From an uncultured bacterium (GTDB lineage: Bacteria > Planctomycetota > Phycisphaerae > Sedimentisphaerales > Anaerobacaceae): a DNA stretch of 24,463 nt. Positions 21,763-24,463 of the stretch are shown piece by piece (positions within the stretch are counted from its first letter, which is position 1; each line of letters starts with the position of its first letter). The notes under the pieces are model-generated. The model had not been told where the DNA came from. It saw nothing but the letters and a program-made list of their open reading frames with translations, and made no database searches. A program made the position numbers and the translations under genes. The stretch spans positions 1-24,463 of the forward strand of contig CAJVYK010000010.1 of NCBI GenBank assembly GCA_913009865.1, read 5' to 3'.

Positions 21763-22400
21763 AAGCCATACTCGCCGAACAGCTTAACAAACCGGACGTC
21801 ACAGATTACTCTTTCAATTATTTTCCCATTCCTTTTTTCGCAGACCACCAGCTCCTGCACCCCTCCACAGCCGACCGGAGCGACCATTAGACCGCCCTCG
21901 ACTAACTGCTCTGTCAACGGTTCTGGAATCTTCGGCACCGCTGCGGTTATGATAATCCTGTCAAAAGTTCTTTCGTCCGGCCAGCCGCAACTGCCGTCGC
22001 CGATATAGAACTCGACATTATCGATGCCCAATCCACCCAGCACCGCCTGAGCCGATTCTGATAACGGGGCGAATCTTTCTATCGTATAGACTTTTTTTGC
22101 CAGCCCGCTCAGCACAGCTGTCTGATAGCCGCTTCCGGTTCCAATCTCTAAAACCTCACAATGCCGATTGAGCCGCAATTCCTGCGTCATAAGTGCAACG
22201 ATATATGGCTGAGAAATGGTCTGTCCCATCCCGATAGGCAGCGGCCCGTCGGCATAAGCCTGTAACTGATACGGCTCTTTGACGAAATCTTCCCTGCGAA
22301 TCCGGCCCATCACCTTCAGTACGCCAGGGTCGGTTATACCCTTAGCCCTCAGGTCGCTTGCAACCATCCGCTGGCGATCTCTGGCAAATTTATCTTCCAT
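21750..22400 (-). CDS. pcm: Protein-L-isoaspartate O-methyltransferase
   Basis: Pcm methylates isoaspartyl residues in damaged proteins so that they revert to Asp. 216 residues, normal length. Motifs: REDFVKEPYQLQAYAD, the family hallmark PLPIGMGQTISQPYIVALM (about 54-72), SAM motif VLEIGTGSGYQTAVLSGL (about 84-101), the acidic YTIER, and FDRIIITAAVPKIPEPL. ATG at 22400. It appears to be first in a pcm-recG transcript. The conventional partner surE is not here. Confidence 0.96.
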   Translation of the reverse strand: MEDKFARDRQRMVASDLRAKGITDPGVLKVMGRIRREDFVKEPYQLQAYADGPLPIGMGQTISQPYIVALMTQELRLNRHCEVLEIGTGSGYQTAVLSGLAKKVYTIERFAPLSESAQAVLGGLGIDNVEFYIGDGSCGWPDERTFDRIIITAAVPKIPEPLTEQLVEGGLMVAPVGCGGVQELVVCEKRNGKIIERVICDVRFVKLFGEYGFDET

Positions 22401-22437
22401 TTGGGTGCCAAAAAATTAAAAAAACCTTTTTTTTTTC

Positions 22438-22467
22438 TTGACTTTCTATTATTTTAGCCGATAATCT
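22438..22467 (+). promoter_or_regulatory. Predicted sigma-70 promoter of the second candidate small RNA
   Basis: TTGACT (22438-22443), an 18-base spacer, then TAATCT (22462-22467). Predicted transcription start about 22474. No plus-strand gene begins within 1 kb downstream. Confidence 0.55.
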
Positions 22468-22473
22468 ATATAG

Positions 22474-22529
22474 CGACTGCAAGTAGCCGCCTGTGTGGCG
22501 ACTCTCCCTTAGGGGGCGGCCGCTTTTTT
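22474..22529 (+). ncRNA. Candidate small RNA, about 55 nt, with its own terminator
   Basis: A promoter-like sequence directly precedes a short GC-rich structured stretch ending in a terminator. GCCGCC (22486-22491) pairs with GGCGGC (22515-22520); within the loop CCCTTAGGG can form a small hairpin and CGCC-TGTGT-GGCG an alternative stem. A run of six T follows at 22524-22529. No ORF of note. Alternatively it is just a terminator for unknown plus-strand transcription. No known RNA family recognised. Confidence 0.5.
22486..22529 (+). terminator. Rho-independent terminator (plus strand)
   Basis: Stem GCCGCC/GGCGGC, extendable by a wobble and a G-C pair past one mismatch, followed by six T. The T-run overlaps the stop codon of the DUF3800 gene on the other strand. 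Confidence 0.6.
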
Positions 22530-23301
22530 ATTTTATGCAATTATTTTTGACCCACTCGAGAATGTCCCTGGTATCCGAACCAACACCTGTCGATATAAGC
22601 TTTTCAATCTTCCCGAAAGTCTGCCTATCAAAATCACTGACTCTGAGCTTTAATTTATTCTCTTCGTATTTGCGAACATAATACACCGCTAAATCTACTA
22701 ACTGCAAAGCGAAACTTTTGGACGAATCGATAAAGAAACCCTTCTCAATAATATTAGTGGTTTGAAGAATTGATGCAGAATCCAAACGAAGTGTTCGTAA
22801 TGAGCGCTCTGCATCATCTAAATTTTCCTTCTGCTCATCGAAAATAAACATGCCCAACTCATCGTTTCCTTTTTGCCTGAGATAATGATCTACCTCCACA
22901 CATACGAATGGCAGCGCCATTATATACGGGTTCACTTTTATTCCAGGCCCATAATTCTTTTCACAAAATGCCTCGAACGAACTCTTTATGATCCTTCGAT
23001 AAATAATTGCAATTTTGTTATCCACAAGAAGCTGCAACATTTCATCACGAAAAGACAATTGCTTTTCAAAAGATAGATTTTCGAAGACGCCACGTCCCAC
23101 CTTAAGATCTATTGCGTGAAGCTCAAACAAATCTGGTAAACTATCTCCTAAATAGCTTTTTGCTATATCGGAAAATTTTTCTTCCAATAAAAACCATTTC
23201 GACTCAGGTAATATCATCCCAGCTAAAACAAACACGGGTTGTTGAGAATCCTTTAGATTTAACCCTGTATTTCCCGACTCATCAATATATACAAAATTCA
23301 T
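22528..23301 (-). CDS. DUF3800 domain protein
   Basis: 257 residues. DUF3800 signature: YIDESGN at residues 4-10; LFELHAIDLK (about 58-67); IFDEQKENLDDAERSLRTL mid-protein; and KSFALQLVDLAVYYVRKYEE near the C-terminus, the family's QxxDL motif. The acidic residues suggest a metal-dependent, RNase H-like nuclease fold, but the function is not established; such genes often occur with mobile or defence genes. Base composition is visibly more A/T-rich than its neighbours and no heptamer tract flanks it, both suggesting recent acquisition. ATG at 23301 with GAGGGG about 8 bases upstream is a good start. Confidence 0.88.
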   Translation of the reverse strand: MNFVYIDESGNTGLNLKDSQQPVFVLAGMILPESKWFLLEEKFSDIAKSYLGDSLPDLFELHAIDLKVGRGVFENLSFEKQLSFRDEMLQLLVDNKIAIIYRRIIKSSFEAFCEKNYGPGIKVNPYIMALPFVCVEVDHYLRQKGNDELGMFIFDEQKENLDDAERSLRTLRLDSASILQTTNIIEKGFFIDSSKSFALQLVDLAVYYVRKYEENKLKLRVSDFDRQTFGKIEKLISTGVGSDTRDILEWVKNNCIK

Positions 23302-23442
23302 ACTTATACCCCTCTAAAATGTTAATATCGCCCAGCTACTTAATATTCAGAGTTTACTCGCTATCCTTTAAGCTTAAACCAGTTTAATAATCGCCTTTTA
23401 ACTGCGGTTTTGCAAATCAATTTTTAGCCGGGATTAAGTTCA

Positions 23443-23470
23443 TTGCCATTGCGCCGCCAAATGGTAGAAT
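23443..23470 (+). promoter_or_regulatory. Predicted sigma-70 promoter of the lipoprotein gene
   Basis: TTGCCA (23443-23448), a 16-base spacer, then TAGAAT (23465-23470). Start would be near 23477, about 50 bases before the ATG at 23526. Confidence 0.5.
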
Positions 23471-23525
23471 GCCCGTTTGACTCAGCAAATAAACAAATTT
23501 CAAGGAATTTTAAGGGGCGTGAAAA

Positions 23526-24125
23526 ATGAAAACCAAAAAACTTCTTTTCTACCTGTTAGCTGCCCTTTTAGGTGGATGTGTGTCTTCACTTCACCCACTT
23601 TACACCCCCAAGACCCTCGTCTTTGAAGAGAAACTGTTAGGAACCTGGGGTGAAAATGATGACAGTTGGGAATTTGAAGAGGGTTCCGATCCAAACTCCT
23701 ACGACCTAACCATTACTTCTAACGGTAAGAAGGGTAAATTTATTGCTCATCTGGTCAAATTTGACAAAATGCTGTTCCTTGACCTGTTTCCGGGAGAGCT
23801 TGAATGCCAAGTCAATGAATTCTACGCATTACATCTTTTGCCGGCCCACACATTTATGAAGGTTGAACAGATTGAGCCGACACTGCAAATGCAATGGATG
23901 GACTTCAACAAAATAAAGAGTTTGCTCAAAAATGACCCCAATTTGCTAAAGCACGAAATCGTCGAAGACCGTATTGTCTTGACCGCTTCACCGGAAGAAC
24001 TGCAGGATTTCATCAAGAAGCACGCAAACGACGAGGGCTTCTTTGGCGACGCAAGCGATTTGGAACGGCTGGTGCCCCAAGACCCCAACGACCCAAATAC
24101 TATCGACCCCGATAACGACAAATAG
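23526..24125 (+). CDS. Putative lipoprotein with LHPLYTP motif
   Basis: 199 residues. The N-terminus MKTKKLLFYLLAALLGGC is a lipoprotein signal peptide with lipobox LGGC (cleavage before Cys18). VSSLHPLYTPKTLVFEEKLLGTW follows, a pattern I associate with small Planctomycetota lipoproteins; the GTW start of a beta-strand suggests a lipocalin-like or META-like fold, which is inference. The tail QDPNDPNTIDPDNDK is low complexity, like the EPN/DPN tract in the beta-propeller protein. AAGGGG precedes the ATG by about 8 bases. bioD follows after 11 bases. Function unknown. Confidence 0.82.
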   Translation: MKTKKLLFYLLAALLGGCVSSLHPLYTPKTLVFEEKLLGTWGENDDSWEFEEGSDPNSYDLTITSNGKKGKFIAHLVKFDKMLFLDLFPGELECQVNEFYALHLLPAHTFMKVEQIEPTLQMQWMDFNKIKSLLKNDPNLLKHEIVEDRIVLTASPEELQDFIKKHANDEGFFGDASDLERLVPQDPNDPNTIDPDNDK

Positions 24126-24136
24126 AGAAAAGCTAA

Positions 24137-24304
24137 ATGCCGATTAACCTGGAACTTCCCAAAAAGCATGGCCTTTTCATAACCGGCACCGACACCGGCG
24201 TAGGCAAAACGCTGATAGCCGGCGCTATCGCTAAAATTTTAGCCGACCATGGCGCCAAAGTCGGCGTATTCAAACCGATTGCCACCAGCTGCCGCAGCAG
24301 CTGG
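24137..24304 (+). CDS. bioD: Dethiobiotin synthetase, 5' part (cut by adapter)
   Basis: BioD closes the ureido ring of dethiobiotin from DAPA, CO2 and ATP. Only the first 56 residues are genuine: HGLFITGTDTGVGKTLIAGAIA with the P-loop GTDTGVGKT, then GAKVGVFKPIATSC with the conserved KP. From 24305 the frame continues into Illumina adapter, so every residue after about RSSW is artefact. The true gene should be about 220 codons. Weak ribosome-binding site (GAGA). Close spacing to the lipoprotein gene suggests cotranscription. Confidence 0.93.
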
Positions 24305-24463
24305 AGATCGGAAGAGCGTCGTGTAGGGAAAGAGTGTAGATCTCGGTGGTCGCCGTATCATTAAAAAAAAAAATCAATAAAGTAAAGAGATCGGAAGAGC
24401 ATACGCCTGAACTCCAACGCGTAATCTACATACTCTCTCTATCATGTGACACTGTTTATCCGT
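24305..24463. other. Sequencing-adapter contamination, not genomic
   Basis: AGATCGGAAGAGCGTCGTGT at 24305 begins the read-through sequence of the Illumina TruSeq universal adapter, which continues intact to about 24362. A poly-A-like stretch follows, then a second AGATCGGAAGAGC at 24388 leading into a corrupted version of the other TruSeq adapter (GAACTCCA near 24410). The final bases show no genomic feature. Confidence 0.97.

Overview
The window is a 24.3 kb piece of a bacterial chromosome ending in about 160 bases of sequencing adapter. It carries no rRNA or tRNA, so the taxonomic call is inference. The gene set (secreted S55/SpoIVB-type peptidase, secreted beta-propeller protein, Asn/Pro/Asp-rich DPN/EPN tracts, archaeal-type thymidylate synthase, lipoprotein with an LHPLYTP motif) and the moderate GC content point to a Planctomycetota lineage, probably Phycisphaerae-like, most likely from a metagenome assembly.

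Left part (1-5016): the 3' end of miaA converges on an ATP-cone protein gene that follows nrdR on the minus strand. nrdR has a promoter whose spacer holds a NrdR-box-like sequence. Then come a candidate small RNA, a cytoplasmic parvulin isomerase, an archaeal-type thymidylate synthase and a small membrane-anchored protein, all on the minus strand. Middle (5112-9165): ribE, pdxA and rsmA on plus, with the 5' end of rsmA tandemly duplicated, facing a class I fumarase alpha-subunit gene that lacks a normal start codon. Next (9185-15671): a secreted beta-propeller protein and a secreted S55 peptidase on minus, divergent from a membrane-anchored TPR protein and an RluD-type pseudouridine synthase on plus. 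Right part (15712-23301, minus): DUF3800; pcm-recG; a REP-hairpin-flanked RAYT transposase; a KtrB/KtrA-type potassium uptake pair; and a methyltransferase interrupted by an in-frame amber codon and followed by a second copy of the ktrA tail. A second candidate small RNA lies between pcm and the DUF3800 gene. On plus, a lipoprotein gene is followed by the start of bioD, cut off by adapter.

Most genes are housekeeping: tRNA and rRNA modification, dNTP control, dTMP, riboflavin, PLP and biotin synthesis, repair, and K+ uptake. The striking feature is the spacer DNA. At least 22 short tracts on both sides of genes are built from consecutive 7-base words. The words differ from tract to tract but usually keep exact 7-base register. 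Tracts run into stop codons (thyA, pdxA, beta-propeller, pcm), replace ribosome-binding sites (ribE, rsmA), overlap start regions (rluD, fumarase, S55 peptidase) and occur inside coding regions (recG, rluD, S55 peptidase). One tract, before rsmA, exists in 4-unit and 11-unit versions within the window, so the process adds or removes whole heptamers. This is the best candidate here for a poorly described phenomenon.
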